Positions 49,501-60,035 are shown, counted from the stretch's first letter. The stretch is 64,000 nt of DNA from Promerops cafer (GCA_013398275.1 VZSE01013530.1:1240001-1304000); one strand, 5' to 3'. Translations and numbers: made by a program. The notes: generated by a model from the sequence alone, not told the origin.

Positions 49501-52409
49501 AGATTGTGATCCCCTTCTTCAGCCTGTTGATCAAAGACATTTATTTTTTGAATGAGGGATGTGCTAATCGCCTTCCAAATGGACACGTCAACTTTGAAGT
49601 AAGATCTGAAAAATGTTTTTACCTATCCCATTCCAATAGCCAAGGGACTGTCTGAGACTATTAGCCTGCAATTCTCAGTGCAGACCATCAAACACTGAAT
49701 ATGAGGTAGTATTACTACATCTGAGTGGAATGATTTTATGTTTACAGAAATTTCTGGAACTGGCTAAGCAAGTAGGAGAATTTATAACATGGAAACAAGT
49801 GGAGTGTCCATTTGAGCAAGACCCTAACATCATCCATTACTTGCACACCGCTCCCATTTTTACTGAAGATGGTAAGACTCTTCTGTACAATCACTCATCA
49901 CTGAAAAGGTCTCTCTTTATCACTACTGATTAACACCCTGATCCATGGTTTGGTGATCTCTCTCACTGCCCAGTCCCAGCTGTTTCCTAGCTTTCCAGCC
50001 AAACAGCTTGTTTGTAACTTTGTGCCCAGTCTGTCGGATCACAAATACAGCCTTCTAGCACATGAAGCTGCTCCTGATTGCTTTTCTCTTGTCTGTAGCT
50101 TGTCTATAAGGCACTGTCTAGGAAGCTGCCATTGTGACTCTATTTTTTTAATCACAAAAAGAGGCCACTCAAGCATGTCATGGGCTCCTGTGAATGTCAG
50201 CTGTCCCTTAGCCACTCATTCTGTGATTGATGGAACCAGAGCTAATCTCTTTCACAAAGCAACTCTGTCATCTCTTCAGTAAACACAGCCCAGGGTGATG
50301 GAGTCCAGCTGACCTCCTCCTCTACAGCAATCAGACATGTTATGTACAGAAAAGAATTTTTTAAAAACCCTTTTCTATTCATTTCAGCTAGAGCTATGAA
50401 AGCCCTGAAATTATTTATATGAAAGTTCTGAAATTATTTCTCTGATTGTCTTTTTATATTTTCTGTCCTCGTCGGTTTGGTATCCAGCATGTCAGACTGT
50501 GTCACTTCATACTGGTTTGTGTCAGCTGCCTCTCTATACATTGTCATGGACAGAATGATCTATAGCAACCTTCCCCTAAGCTATTCTGGTGGTGTGTTTA
50601 TATTTTCTTCATTCTATAGGCAGTTTTCTGTACTAATCCAAGGTAATCAGAGCAGACAGCTTTTATTTCATAGACTACTTCAGAAAGCAAAATACTGCTT
50701 CTAAAATCCTGCCTAAATCTTAAGAATGACTGCCAGAATAGAATAATTAATGTGATTAAAGTAATATATATCAAAAGGAGATAGGATGAAGGCATTTCTT
50801 CTTGTTTTAGGCTCTAAAGGGACAGAAAATGAAAGTCAGGGTAAAAGTACAGTTTTCAGGCTACTGAACTAAAAAAGAGTGACCTCATCCCACTAATTGT
50901 TTGCAGATTTTCTCCCTCATATCCTCCCCTATATTCATACTGCTTTTGTGAAATGCCCTTTGCAGAAGCCACAGGAAGCCTCCCCCATTAGCCAGGGGCA
51001 GTGCAGAGTAGAAGGAACTGCCCTGAATGAAAGGTGGGAGGATATCTGAGAGAGATTCAGCAGTGGCACGTGAAATGCAGCTGGACTGTGCTTGTCACGC
51101 TGTGGAGGAATGCTGGCCAACACTTGAATATTAAAAGACAATGCATTTGTAGCAGAGACTTAAATGCTGAGATGGTTCCAGCATTAAAGAATAAAAGCAT
51201 CATGAAACAGTCAAATGAGGAAATGTGTGTGAACACGAATTACAGCCTGCGATTCCGTGAAGACAGTGAGACATTAATGCACTGCCAGCTTTTACAGAGG
51301 AGACTCTACAATCTAGACTCATTTTGGTGTCATAAAATGCATCCTACAGTGTAAAGATTTGCAGGGGGAAAAAAGGACAGATTCATTTTCTTCCACTGCA
51401 TTTCTTCTCTGGTTTCTGTGACTCACTCTTATCTTGAGGGTATTGTGTATCCATTTAAGATACCATGTCCCCATAAGCTTTAAAAAGATTGAGGAACATG
51501 AAGTTGTGTTACGTGATGAGAATATCCTTAGTTTTTAAAAGCTTATGTGTTTAGGTGTCAGCTCTCACTGACTCTTTTTTAAAGTTCATATGACTCTTGA
51601 GTAGCAGTGCTGTGATGGAGGAAATGGACCCAGATCTCTGTATGCAAAACCAGAGACCATTCAACTGCTTAATATTGTAGTGAGAAGGTCACCCTAACGT
51701 ATTTTAACTCTGGGCTCCTTTACTGTTCCATCAAAATTAATATAACAGATTTCCAAGGTAGACATGTGAGCTAAACATCAGTGTCCCACTGATTACAAGC
51801 TACCTGAAGGACCATGAAGTTTTAAAATTTCTCTTTCTGTGTGGTACAAAAGGACATAGAAGGATGCAGAGGGATGGGAGTTACCAATGCTGTTGGAAAT
51901 AACACATATTTACCTTTTCCAGGTTTGTATCTGGCTTCCTATGAAAGTGAAAGTCCAGAAAACCAAACAGAAAAAGACAGGTGGAAATCCTTAAGGTAAC
52001 CTCTCATTTTATCAGCTCATTTCTAAAGTACCTCCAAACAGCTACCAAAGCTTGTGAAGTGCAGGTATTTAAGCTGTAACCTCTGAGGGAGGTCTCTTCC
52101 ATTTAAAACTAATTTGCAGAGCTGAGGCTGCACTCATAATTTTAATTCATTTTAATCTCAAATTATCCTGCCTGTAAAGAATACCCTCAGCTTGCTGTAC
52201 CCATACAAAAGCCTGATGCAGATGAAGAATGCCCCAGGTCAACTGGATCTTCCAACAGTTTACAGCTCTTCTAAGAGATGTGTAATGGTTTAAAATAAGT
52301 GAGAATATGAAGAGAGTGATTAAAATGACCCAAACCTTTAAATTTGCTTTTTTAAAAAATTGTCCTTATGTTTTACATTTACAGATCCACTATTTTAGGA
52401 AAGACTTGA
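28365..52409 (+). CDS. RASGEF1C: RASGEF1C, Ras-GEF domain family member 1C (complete coding region, 13 exons)
   Basis: The coding exons are 28365-28541, 30145-30267, 32779-32916, 37380-37592, 39555-39629, 43037-43132, 44198-44300, 44401-44480, 45125-45220, 49503-49598, 49748-49871, 51923-51995 and 52385-52409. They total 1419 nt, giving 472 residues plus TGA. Residues about 35-165 fit the N-terminal Ras exchanger motif (REM) domain. Residues about 203-455 fit the CDC25-type catalytic domain, with SDPYTLAQQLTH at 203, NIGNFNSLMAIISGMN at 297-312, RLKKTW at 318-323, NYRTAL at 346-351 and DIYFLNEG at 379-386. Family members load GTP onto small GTPases; RASGEF1A and B are reported Rap2 exchangers, and the substrate of 1C is less clear. 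There is no signal peptide or membrane segment, so it is a cytosolic protein. The choice of 1C over 1A or 1B rests on the MPQTL start, KAYIFTFLLSSRLFIEP, FGPKILQLLTEWTETFP and the LGKT end. Human length is about 466 residues from memory. Introns are phase 0 except those after exons 7 and 11 (phase 1) and exon 12 (phase 2). No frameshift or premature stop was seen. Confidence 0.96.
28542..30144 (+). other. Intron between coding exons 1 and 2
   Basis: 1603 bp, gtaagc to ctgcag. It is AT-rich just after exon 1. Apart from the A13 run and a possible worn repeat near 29044-29180, nothing distinctive is seen. Confidence 0.85.
29374..29386. repeat. A13 homopolymer (intron 1 of the coding part)
   Basis: Thirteen A lie between catctcaatt and ggaacagaaagg. 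A simple homopolymer. Confidence 0.9.
30145..30267 (+). CDS. RASGEF1C: RASGEF1C coding exon 2 (residues 60-100)
   Basis: The acceptor is ccttctcctgcag and the donor is AAG/gttagt, phase 0 at both ends. The 41 codons encode the core of the REM domain, beginning KAYIFTFLLSSRLF and ending DDPVLDK. The KAYIF and LFIEP residues are those expected for the 1C paralogue; 1A and 1B have RTYIF and different residues after LF or VF (from memory). Confidence 0.95.
30268..32778 (+). other. Intron between coding exons 2 and 3
   Basis: 2511 bp, gttagt to tttcag. It contains a GC-richer stretch near 30640-31020 with long overlapping open frames on both strands that I judge to be non-coding. No repeat was recognised. 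Confidence 0.85.
32779..32916 (+). CDS. RASGEF1C: RASGEF1C coding exon 3 (residues 101-146)
   Basis: The acceptor is ggtttgcatttcag and the donor is GAG/gtgagg, phase 0. The 46 codons begin ARVRKFGPKILQLL and include TEWTETFPYDFQEE, a hallmark of the family's REM region, then end RIAPCDE. Confidence 0.95.
32917..37379 (+). other. Intron between coding exons 3 and 4
   Basis: 4463 bp, gtgagg to ctccag, the longest coding-region intron. It holds the CR1 tail at 33255-33424. The part from about 34500 to 35900 is AT-rich unique-looking sequence with no gene seen. Confidence 0.85.
33255..33424 (-). mobile_element. CR1 LINE 3' fragment (intron 3)
   Basis: It opens with agaatcatagaat, the reverse complement of the CR1 terminal octamer repeat, then gggttggaagggacctt, ccatgggcagggacacctt and agcctggccttgaacac, all standard CR1 3'-end phrases. 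Read on + it is the reverse complement, so the element points to the - strand, antisense to RASGEF1C. It is truncated at about 33424, the usual 5' truncation of these LINEs. Confidence 0.9.
37380..37592 (+). CDS. RASGEF1C: RASGEF1C coding exon 4 (residues 147-217)
   Basis: The acceptor is ctccctgtctctccag and the donor is CTG/gtaagt, phase 0. It is the longest coding exon, 71 codons. It covers the linker between the REM and catalytic domains (about residues 165-195, the least conserved part) and the start of the CDC25 domain, SDPYTLAQQLTHVEL. Confidence 0.95.
37593..39554 (+). other. Intron between coding exons 4 and 5
   Basis: 1962 bp, gtaagt to caacag. No repeat, RNA gene or additional exon was recognised. 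Confidence 0.85.
39555..39629 (+). CDS. RASGEF1C: RASGEF1C coding exon 5 (residues 218-242)
   Basis: The acceptor is ctaccctcaacag and the donor is AAG/gtatgg, phase 0. The 25 codons read ERLSHIGPEEFVQAF through KDPLDGTK and belong to the first helices of the catalytic domain. Confidence 0.95.
39725..39768. repeat. Tandem duplication of a 22-bp unit (intron 5)
   Basis: The unit at 39725-39746 (tgggccaggccagctggtga) and the next at 39747-39768 (tggaccaggctaactggtga) match at about 18 of 22 positions. It lies about 95 bp after the exon 5 donor. Confidence 0.8.
40404..40490. repeat. (TGGA)n microsatellite, about 21 copies
   Basis: An essentially perfect TGGA tetranucleotide tract is preceded by an impure GGTGGGT leader at 40386-40403, in RASGEF1C intron 5. 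All reading frames through it are open, which creates spurious repeat ORFs on both strands (repeated HPSI on -, repeated GWMD on +). Confidence 0.98.
40812..41265 (-). mobile_element. CR1 LINE 3' fragment, about 450 bp (intron 5)
   Basis: It starts with acagaatcacaaaatagttt and ggttggaaaagacct, then gatcatcgactccaaccc, and continues through tactatccaatctaaacct, gcttgttacttgggagaaga and ttctggacacgtctttgga. These phrases follow CR1 order in reverse complement, so the element is on the - strand. It is the longest of the three copies and has no coding capacity; the open frames over it are incidental. Confidence 0.93.
43037..43132 (+). CDS. RASGEF1C: RASGEF1C coding exon 6 (residues 243-274)
   Basis: The acceptor tract is tttttcccccccag and the donor is ATG/gtaagt, phase 0. 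The 32 codons encode NLEAYVKWFNRLCYLVATEI, a conserved helix pair of the CDC25 domain. The same frame stays open upstream of the acceptor as far as 42725, probably by chance. Confidence 0.95.
43133..44197 (+). other. Intron between coding exons 6 and 7
   Basis: 1065 bp, gtaagt to ttacag. No feature of note was seen. Confidence 0.85.
44198..44300 (+). CDS. RASGEF1C: RASGEF1C coding exon 7 (residues 275-308 plus first base of 309)
   Basis: The acceptor is ttttaatttacag. The donor gtaagt follows a single T of a serine codon, phase 1. It carries PAKKKQRAQVIEFFIDVARE and NIGNFNSLMAII, the conserved block just before the catalytic hairpin. It is separated from exon 8 by an intron of only 100 bp. 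Confidence 0.96.
44401..44480 (+). CDS. RASGEF1C: RASGEF1C coding exon 8 (residues 310-335, completes 309)
   Basis: The acceptor is ctctcactcatag and the donor is GAG/gtaaaa. CT completes the split serine codon, then GMNMSPVSRLKKTW follows. The RLKKTW motif is diagnostic for CDC25-type exchange domains. Confidence 0.96.
44481..45124 (+). other. Intron between coding exons 8 and 9
   Basis: 644 bp, gtaaaa to atgtag. Around 44597-44640 the phrase gggcctgattctaagctgaa resembles the end of an old interspersed repeat. An open frame at 44947-45372 overlaps exon 9 in a different frame and is not coding. Confidence 0.8.
45125..45220 (+). CDS. RASGEF1C: RASGEF1C coding exon 9 (residues 336-367)
   Basis: The acceptor is ttctgtgcatgtag and the donor is AAG/gtgggt, phase 0. 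It encodes HQMDPTGNFYNYRTAL and AAHRSLTAHSNREK, matching the conserved NYR.AL block of the catalytic domain. It is the most GC-rich coding exon. Confidence 0.95.
45378..45395. repeat. A18 homopolymer with CAAA extension (intron 9)
   Basis: Eighteen A are followed by caaacaaaacg, 158 bp after the exon 9 donor. No retrocopy was recognised upstream. Confidence 0.9.
46175..46269. repeat. Palindromic relic: 16-bp inverted arms around a 63-bp centre (intron 9)
   Basis: ccagatgctaatctca at 46175-46190 is the reverse complement of tgagatcagcatctgg at 46254-46269 with one mismatch. The centre contains tgtaaat and aatggaatctca. The arrangement resembles old palindromic repeats I recall from reptile and bird genomes, with a GATCTGG-type end and a TGTAAAT...AATGGA core. 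The family name is not certain. Confidence 0.6.
49096..49121. repeat. Perfect 9-bp hairpin with 8-base loop (intron 9)
   Basis: ggagctgtt at 49096-49104 pairs with aacagctcc at 49113-49121 across the loop gaaaatga. It lies about 380 bp before exon 10. A stem of this size can arise by chance. Confidence 0.6.
49503..49598 (+). CDS. RASGEF1C: RASGEF1C coding exon 10 (residues 368-399)
   Basis: The acceptor is ttctctccacag and the donor is GAA/gtaaga, phase 0. It encodes IVIPFFSLLIKDIYFLNEG, the equivalent of the IP.....DL.F..EG block of Ras exchangers, then NRLPNGHVNFE. Confidence 0.96.
49748..49871 (+). CDS. RASGEF1C: RASGEF1C coding exon 11 (residues 400-440 plus first base of 441)
   Basis: The acceptor is tttatgtttacag. 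The donor gtaaga follows the G of a split glycine codon, phase 1. It encodes KFLELAKQVGEFITWKQVEC and PFEQD, the last helices of the catalytic domain. The preceding intron is only 149 bp. Confidence 0.96.
49872..51922 (+). other. Intron between coding exons 11 and 12
   Basis: 2051 bp, gtaaga to ttccag. It contains the 23-bp tandem duplication at 50395-50440 and nothing else recognised. Confidence 0.85.
50395..50440. repeat. Tandem duplication of a 23-bp unit (intron 11)
   Basis: The unit at 50395-50417 (tatgaaagccctgaaatt...) is repeated head to tail at 50418-50440 with about three differences. This is a small local duplication. Confidence 0.85.
51923..51995 (+). CDS. RASGEF1C: RASGEF1C coding exon 12 (residues 442-464, split 441 and 465)
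   Basis: The acceptor is ttaccttttccag and the donor is AG/gtaacc, phase 2. It encodes LYLASYESESPENQTEKDRW and KSL, the conserved family tail. Confidence 0.95.
51996..52384 (+). other. Intron between coding exons 12 and 13
   Basis: 389 bp, gtaacc to ttacag, phase 2. No internal feature was seen. Confidence 0.88.
52385..52409 (+). CDS. RASGEF1C: RASGEF1C coding exon 13, C-terminus (residues 466-472 and stop)
   Basis: The acceptor is gttttacatttacag. The first A completes an arginine codon, then STILGKT and TGA at 52407-52409. It is too short to be found as an open frame and was located by the expected family C-terminus (SILGKT). The exon continues into the 3' UTR. Confidence 0.92.
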
Positions 52410-53624
52410 AGATTGAGAGATTATTGCAGTAGGTCAAGGAAAAGAAATCCGCAAACATTTTGCACTACTGATTCCAAAGATGCCTGTTTGGGATTTAGAC
52501 AATTTCTTTTGTTTGAGTTTTTTTGTTGGGTTTTTTTGACTGCCTAACATGATGGATGAACTGGATTCATCCACTGAAATCAACAGAACTGTGTGCACAA
52601 TGATGCTTTTCTAACTATGAGACAGAGAGGAAGGACAGACTATTTGTGGCTGTGCCCAAACTGCGTCAGGATCACTGCAATTTTGCCTCTGAAGGAAAAT
52701 GCAAGAAAACCAGGAGCAGGGAGAATCATGGTACTGCAACAGAGAATGGAAAAGTATAAAAAAAGAAAGCAAAAACACTCAAGAGTATTTCAGAAGCAGG
52801 TGCTTCAGACAGCAGTTCTTTAAACCTCTGAGGATTGTAAAATTAAATGAAAGACAGACAACAGCAATCTGGTTAATTGCTGAATGAAGAAAAAAGAACT
52901 TAATATTGCATTAGCAGTCCCCCAGCCTTGTTGAACAAAGCACTGACTGCTGCAGGTTTGAGCTTGCAGGGATGAGGACTGACACTGCTCACATGCACGT
53001 CTGTCACATACCGGCCACGTCAGCAGGGGACCCTGACCCCATGGATTTTTGCAGAGAACAGCCTGGAGTGTGGCTCCTGCTTAGGTAATCCTCCCACCGC
53101 TGCTGTTGCTTTCCTTACTGTGAATCTGGGCCGGTCTGAGGAGGGCACAGAGGGCTGAAGGTGCTGCTTAAAGATGCCCCCACCACTCCTGAGGCTGAAT
53201 GAAGAAGCAAATGACTCTGGACTCAACTTACCTCTATTTAATGTATGTAGTGTATTCCCGAAATTTATTGATGCTGAGTTGCATCTTTTAAGGGGTTTTA
53301 TCACACTCAAAGAAAAAGGGTACTGCATTACCATTTCTGTCAGGTTCCAATTAACACAGTGTTGTTTATTTTGTAACATGATACTTAGGAGGATGGGGGT
53401 AATTGCTCTGAACTTGGGAACTACATGGTATGCTTTAAAAGGACAAAGGGTTTCAGACTGGAATGAATGCACTAAAGAATTTGTCATTCATGAGCAGATA
53501 ACCATTTTTGTCTTTTTTACTTTTAGGATGTAAAGTTCACTGTTTCCTTACAGGGAACATGAAATAAGGACTATGTCTTGTGTTTAAAGTTGTACAATAA
53601 TCAAGGTGCTACTGTAATAGATAC

Positions 53625-53692
53625 ATTAAATGATAATGAAGTATATTAGATTCAAAACTAAGCCCTAACAGTAGACTTTTTGTTTGTGTGTG
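53625..53692 (+). terminator. Candidate proximal poly(A) signal
   Basis: ATTAAA at 53625-53630 is followed by a T- and GT-rich stretch (ttttgtttgtgtgtgg) near 53677-53692. This is a plausible arrangement of signal, cleavage zone and downstream element, 1.2 kb after the stop codon. Confidence 0.35.
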
Positions 53693-56600
53693 GAAGGAAT
53701 GTTCCTAACTGCCCCAGAAAATATCTCAAAAAGCTTAAAAGAAACCTAAATGCTACATCATGCTGAACTTCGCATTTTTATTACTGACTTGGTGCTACCT
53801 TTTCAGATGTTTCAGTTCTTCTCTCCCTACAACAGAAGGATGTAACCCTTACTTTGAAATCAGTAATAATTTTATTTCAGCACAGAGTGATTCCAAGTCA
53901 CTGTAGTGTTTTGAAAAATTAGGGAAATCACAAAACCTGGCTGTTAGCCTATTCAGCCAGAAAACTGGAACTGTTCCTGCCCTCTGCCAGGCCTCAAAGT
54001 TGTCTGTGCCTGAGTGAGCTGTTGGCCTGGAGGCATTGGCAGGCTGGTGTTTGAGGGCAGCAGCCTGAGAATGCTCTGTGCGGTGCACTCCAGGTTTGAT
54101 GTGTCTGCAGAGCAGTTCTGTGTTGGGTTAGGGCCTGTAGGAGCCCAGTCTGGCTCACTGAATCCACTTGTGCTTGCTGAGCTGAGCAGGATGGATCCTT
54201 CTGGATTTGCAAACAGGGCTTGAGGCAGAACTTCAGGTGTCCTTTTCCTGTAGATCTATCAGCACATGAATTCAGATAGGAAGGACAAAACTCTAAAGTG
54301 TTTGTTTGAGCTTTGTATGGAAGAACTAAGTGTAAGGATGGTACAGCATCATTGCAGCCATGGAATGATGACTGTTCTGCTGATACTGTGAATCTGCTGT
54401 TTGTTAATTTTTGTACATGAGCTGACAGCTATACAGAGAAATTATACACATATAGCTGTTCCTTCAGGCAGAACCATTTCCAAAATGAAGCCATTAAAAG
54501 CCTGTTAAATTTCAGATGAATCCAGAGCAATAACCATAAATGTATCTACAACAATGCTAATGTTTAAGTGTGTTTGCTAAATGGTCATTTTTTCCTACTA
54601 TCTGCATATTTTTAACTGTGACTTCACAGTGGAAATATGGGGGTTTTGCTTATCTGAAACCCAGTGCAGATGGATGGGCCCTTTCTTAAATCCTTTTTAA
54701 AATGGAAATCCTCACTCCTTTTCTAATGAGCCACTAGAGGTTGGTACAGATGAGTTTATAAAACCATGACAACTAATTAAAATATGATTTCTCATTATAA
54801 TTCCTTATATTTTGGGGCACCTTCCATGAATTTGGGCTATTTTGTAAGTACAAGTTAAATTAGATCTCCTAAAGTTTATCACTGTTGCAAACTAAACCAT
54901 TTTCGTAGTCCAAAACTTTCAAACCTTAGTGCTTAAAATGGAAGCATAAAGGTCAGATTTAGGTGGTATTAAGGGCTTAGTGGGACTGTCAGAAGCACTA
55001 AATTATTCTTAAGCCTTTATGTAGTCACGCATTTAAAAGGTCTTTTTTCAGAGGTGCTAAACATCCTCATCTCTTGGGGAGTAATGAAGCAATTATTGCT
55101 TTATAGAGGTGCATGGCACATTAATCTGTGATATTTGATCTCCAGAGACACCCACTGCTCTTTGCAAAAGGACTTGGAGATGAGAGTGCAAAACAAGTTA
55201 AAATGAGAAGACAGTGCTTTTAAAAAATGGACTTCAGGAGCCATAGCTTGTCTTCATATGATTTTGTAGCTGTCCTATTTAAACAGAAACAATGTAAGCC
55301 TTAAGTTGCAGCTGTCAGTTGCATTTCTAATCGATCTGGGGCCTAAACAGGGTGAACGGCAGGAGCGGGGTTGGAGCCTTGCTTCACCAACAAGCACCAG
55401 TACAATTGAAAACAAAGAATGACAACTTGGGCAATAGATTTCTTCTAAAATGTATTAATATTACATGAAAATGAGAACATAAACAGATCCAGTAATCCAT
55501 TTTTCTTGCTGTAAAGGCTTAAAGAACTCCCGCCATGCTGAAAGGATCACTTCCCACCAAGCACTAAACCACTCTAAGGCGTGCAGTCATTAGACCAACA
55601 TCTAGACAAGTTAATTGTAGTAATGTTGTGGCTTTCTAATTGTTTCTTTGAGTGGATTCACTATCTGACAGCTGCTTGAACTAATGCTACACAGAGAACA
55701 GAGCAAAACTAGACCTGTAGGTCTGCGGTGTTGGTAACAAACCCCTAAGCTGGTAAGATGTGAATATGGCACAGTCTTGTAGAAGCGTTAAGTTAGCTTC
55801 TGGTGTACAGCAGTATTTTAAAAGACCCAAATACATGAAATCACTTCTGCACCTCCTCCAGTGTAATCAGAATGCTAGCAAAAAGTCCCATTTTTCCATG
55901 GCTAGGTGTAAAGCTCAGTGGAAAGCAAGGAGGGAATTTTGTGCCTTCAGCTTGTGTGAAGTCAGTAGATGAACTTGCTCAATGCCTTTCAAAAGACACT
56001 GAATCGTACAATGTTGCCCTCAATTTCACATCAGCATCGTTCGTATTACCGAATTAAAGGTGCATGGATGCAGGGCAGCTGGGCACGACTAAATTTTCAG
56101 GGCAGAAACTCGAAATGAGTCAAGCACTCAAGCACCCTGTGCACCAGAGTACCCTGACTAGAGTATCATTATTCCTTCTCTTAGGCAATGAACACAGTCC
56201 TGTTGAACATCTCTGGAAGCTCCCCATGTGGATAGAGCAAACTGTGATTGCAGCTTCTGCTGAGGTGTCACTTCAAAAAAGTGTGGACAGCTGCTAAAGC
56301 ACTTCAAATAAGAAACAATTTAAATGTAGAAATATTTTTCTGAGTTCGAGAATATCTTATGATGTGGTCAGTGGTGATAAGATAATCACTCACTTAAAAT
56401 CAACCCTCTCCTTTCCTGATATCTTGGTTATTTCATCATGTTTTATTGCAATAGTATATGCACCTTTTCTTAAAGCACATAAGCACTGGTTTGCACATGA
56501 CTGTAAATCCAGTTTAGAACAGAGCTCAGATCACTGAATATATAATTGGAATTATCAACCAAAAAGACATATTAGTAGAAAAGATAGTTATGCATATCAA

Positions 56601-59505
56601 TGTAAAAATGTTACACAGTTAACAGTCTGTGGCCTAGCAATGACTGTGCTCCATGGAATGAGACTGATTCCAAGCACAGCAACGTGCCAGAGGAAAAACT
56701 CCAATTAATTTTGATGGGCTTTGGAGCAGTCCTGGAATTATTAACTGTAGTACAGTTTTTAGTTATTCATAGGTATTAAATTGTATTGCCAGCTGGTGTA
56801 GTCTCTGTGCCAGGTGCAACTCTCAGATGGGAGGTGCACTTAATAGGGTGATGGTCCAGACTTAGCAAAAGCTTTTTCTTTGACATTGTTGAAGTTTCAG
56901 CAGCAAATTCAAGGACTAAATCTGATCCAATGAATTAATTAATGTCTGAGAGCAAAATTTGACTTTCTGGCTTTAAGGATCTTTTTCTCTTTTTATACTG
57001 GTAGTAATTAGCCATACTGTCTCAAATTACTCTCTCATTGGAAATTAAACCCCCTTTGATTGTGAACTGATTATTTCCATTGTTGTAGCTGCAGAATGGG
57101 GTGAGGGAGTGACAAGGAAACAAAGAAAAGCCCCTTTGATACTGTTCAGAGACTCAACTGTGGGCCAAAGCTGTCTTTTGTCCTTTCTAGCATTAACTGC
57201 TGAGTGGAATTCCCTCTGTAGGTGGTGCAGGGCATTCCTGAAGTGTGGCTGGTGAGCAGCACACACACAGCCAGCTCGGGATGGCAGCACAGGCACCATC
57301 GGGGCACACGGGGTGATGGATGATCCTGGACAAAGCTGAGTGCACATTCACATCTGAGCCTGCACTCTGCTTTCCGATGCTGGGACACATCCCTTTTGAA
57401 AGAGAGGAAGTTCTTGGAAGTTCACCTGAGGCAAAGCCTACTGTACTTCCTTGTTCACCCAACAGAATGATTACGAGAAAATTCTTTGAACTAAAAGAGG
57501 TTTTCTGTAGTGGACTTAAAACAGTGAAGAATTTATTACTTAGTTGACAGAGATTTTAAGATCTAAGATAAATAAGTATTTCAAAAGTTACGAGGAATAC
57601 TTTGATGGTTGTTAACTTTCATATTTCACTGCATGGCAGCAGAGTGGAACAAAATATCTTCTATTAATACCAATGGCAGCTGGGCAGGTGAAGGCAGGAG
57701 AGAATACAGTGAAATACTGGTGCAGAAAATGTTATCAATAATTTTGTTTTAATATTGGCTAGAGCATGTCCCTTCCCCTGAAACCACTGCTCCCTGCTCT
57801 GTGGAGCAGCTGAACCAGTTACCTTTTTAGATGGAACAGGTCTGAAGTTTAATCTGGTTTGTGTTAATTTCTTTTACAATTCTTTCTGCAAATTTTCAGA
57901 TAGGCAAAAAATACTAAGTACAGTAAAGCTAATGCTCATACGAGGCGTCACATCCTGCATCGTTACATTATGCAAGTGTAGCTAGGGAGCAAGTCTCTTG
58001 TATGGCCGGTACCTCGTACACTCTGCACGGGTGCAAGACACCGAAACTCAGGCTGCAGCCTCAGCTGCAGAAGAAAGCTGAGTGTGAGTAACTGCTGCCT
58101 AGCTCCCGTGCCAGCACAGCCCGTAGTGCTGTAAATTCAGAGTGGCTTGGACTGCTCACTCCTCCCATGATGCCTTTCCCTCCACAGAAGTGGTATTTTG
58201 CTCCATAAACAGCTCTTGCAAAATGCCAAAGGAACATTTTTCTAGCTCTCTGCCATACAAAGGCTCTGTATTCATACTCCAGATCTGTCATAACAGAATA
58301 GGAGTCCTTCTCTCTTTTCATCCCCATGGCCTTAAAACTGCCAACCCAGATTAATATTGCAGTGTAACAATGTTCCCAGGCCTCCTAGAATGCAGAAGAC
58401 TTAGGAGTTCAGAGCTTGGGAGTCCTACAAGTTAAATGTTTGTAAAGAAACCTTCCTTCTAAAAGGTGCAAAGCCCCATCTGATGGAATTCTGAACAGAA
58501 AATTTCATATTCCACCTACCTTTCAGAGAATCATAACTTCCTTGGTGAACTATTACTGGTCAGTACTATATCACTGCTTTCATTATTGAATTATTCTTCT
58601 AAAATTCCAGTCTTTTTGAAATGAATATATGATGGTTTTTTGATGATTGGTCTGTGGACAAACAGAATAGAGAAAATGGGGGCTGTAGTTTAGGCTGTTG
58701 ACATCATCTGTATTTCTTTAGCAGCCCAAGTTGGGTTATCACTTACTGTCTGTCCTTGCCTTGAACCAGAAGGAATTGTTCCAATACAAATGTCCAAATT
58801 ATTAAAACTTAGTGAAAGATGCACATACAGAGCTATTAAATTCATGTGTTTCAAAGTCTGATTCTTGCAAATGTACAAGTACTTCGCTTAGGGGTCTGTC
58901 TGTAAAAACACCATTACTAGTTCACAACACAGATAGAAAATAAATTATCCTCTGGGTTTCAGAACTCTTGGCAAGCATTCATCAGCTTATAAAGGTGAAA
59001 AATTGGATTTTAAGATTTTTTTTCACTTTTAGCAACAGTGAAAAAACTTCTCTATCTTAAACCTAAACTCCAAGAACATAGTATTCTAAAACTATTAGAA
59101 TTATACTGTTTAGTCACAGACCTAAAAGCACAGAGTAAAAATGGGTAAGCAGACCTGTCTTTATTTTCAGACTGAGAAATTCAAAGGTTGCATGACAGGC
59201 CCAGGGTTACCTGGGAAGCATGTCCTTTCAAAAAATTACCCCAAAAAGATATCCAAATTTTAGTTTTACATTTCTTCTGGTATTACTCCTTTTTATAGCT
59301 GTGCTTACATGAATGGCAACTAAATGATCACTTTGGGTTTTAAAAAGAATCAAGCTAAGAACTAAATATGGTTTCAAAGAGTGGTATATATTAATCATGT
59401 GAGTGATAGCAATGAGAAACTGTGCTTTTCCTGTATCTTTTTCATTAAATTAAAAAATTCAAGTAGTGATTAGCATTTTCAGGTCAATTTGAAATTCCCT
59501 CTACC

Positions 59506-59630
59506 ATAGAATCATAAAAATGTAGAATCATTTAGGTCGGAAAGGACCTTTAAGATCATCAAATCCAACTTTTAACCCATGCATAAATACTCAAACCATG
59601 CAGCTTTGTTAGAAATTCCCAGAACAAATA
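59506..59630 (-). mobile_element. Degenerate CR1 LINE 3' fragment
   Basis: atagaatcataaaaatgtag followed by aggtcggaaaggaccttta and gatcatcaaatccaacttt matches the CR1 3' end in reverse complement. The 5' side fades out near 59630. It lies about 7.1 kb after the RASGEF1C stop codon, in DNA that may be 3' UTR. Confidence 0.85.
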
Positions 59631-60035
59631 CCAACACTTTATTAATTGCACAGGCAGGAAACAGTAAAGTTACTTGAAAGTGGCTGTTATGATTTTGTGA
59701 CTGTACATAGATCTTGCAAATGTTATTGGTAATATGCATCCTGTAGCCCACATAAGCACTGCGAGAATAGCATGGTCATTGTTACGCTTTATAGCTGTTG
59801 TGGAAAATGTCTTAACCTGCATTCATGATGATAGTGCCCATCCTACTCCCATGCCTTTTTATACAGTTGTGGTAAGATTGTTATGAAATCCTTTTGTCAG
59901 TCATGTTCCAGCTAACTTACCTATGTATAGAATTTATATATTAAACCCCTCCTAATTTATACTGTGTTTTAACAGTTTGCCTGAACTGTCTATGGTTTCT
60001 AAATTTTGTAATGTGAGTGTCAAATAAGAATAATA

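Larger units (their letters stand above)
45221..49502 (+). other. Intron between coding exons 9 and 10
   Basis: 4282 bp, gtgggt to ccacag. It contains the A18 run, the palindromic relic at 46175-46269 and the hairpin at 49096-49121. No further exon was recognised. Confidence 0.85.

Noticed and set aside
28359..52409. Assignment to RASGEF1A or RASGEF1B
   Set aside because: Paralogue-specific positions (KAYIF, LFIEP, FGPKILQLL, PAKKKQRAQVIEFF, the LGKT end) fit RASGEF1C as I recall it, whereas 1A and 1B differ at these sites.
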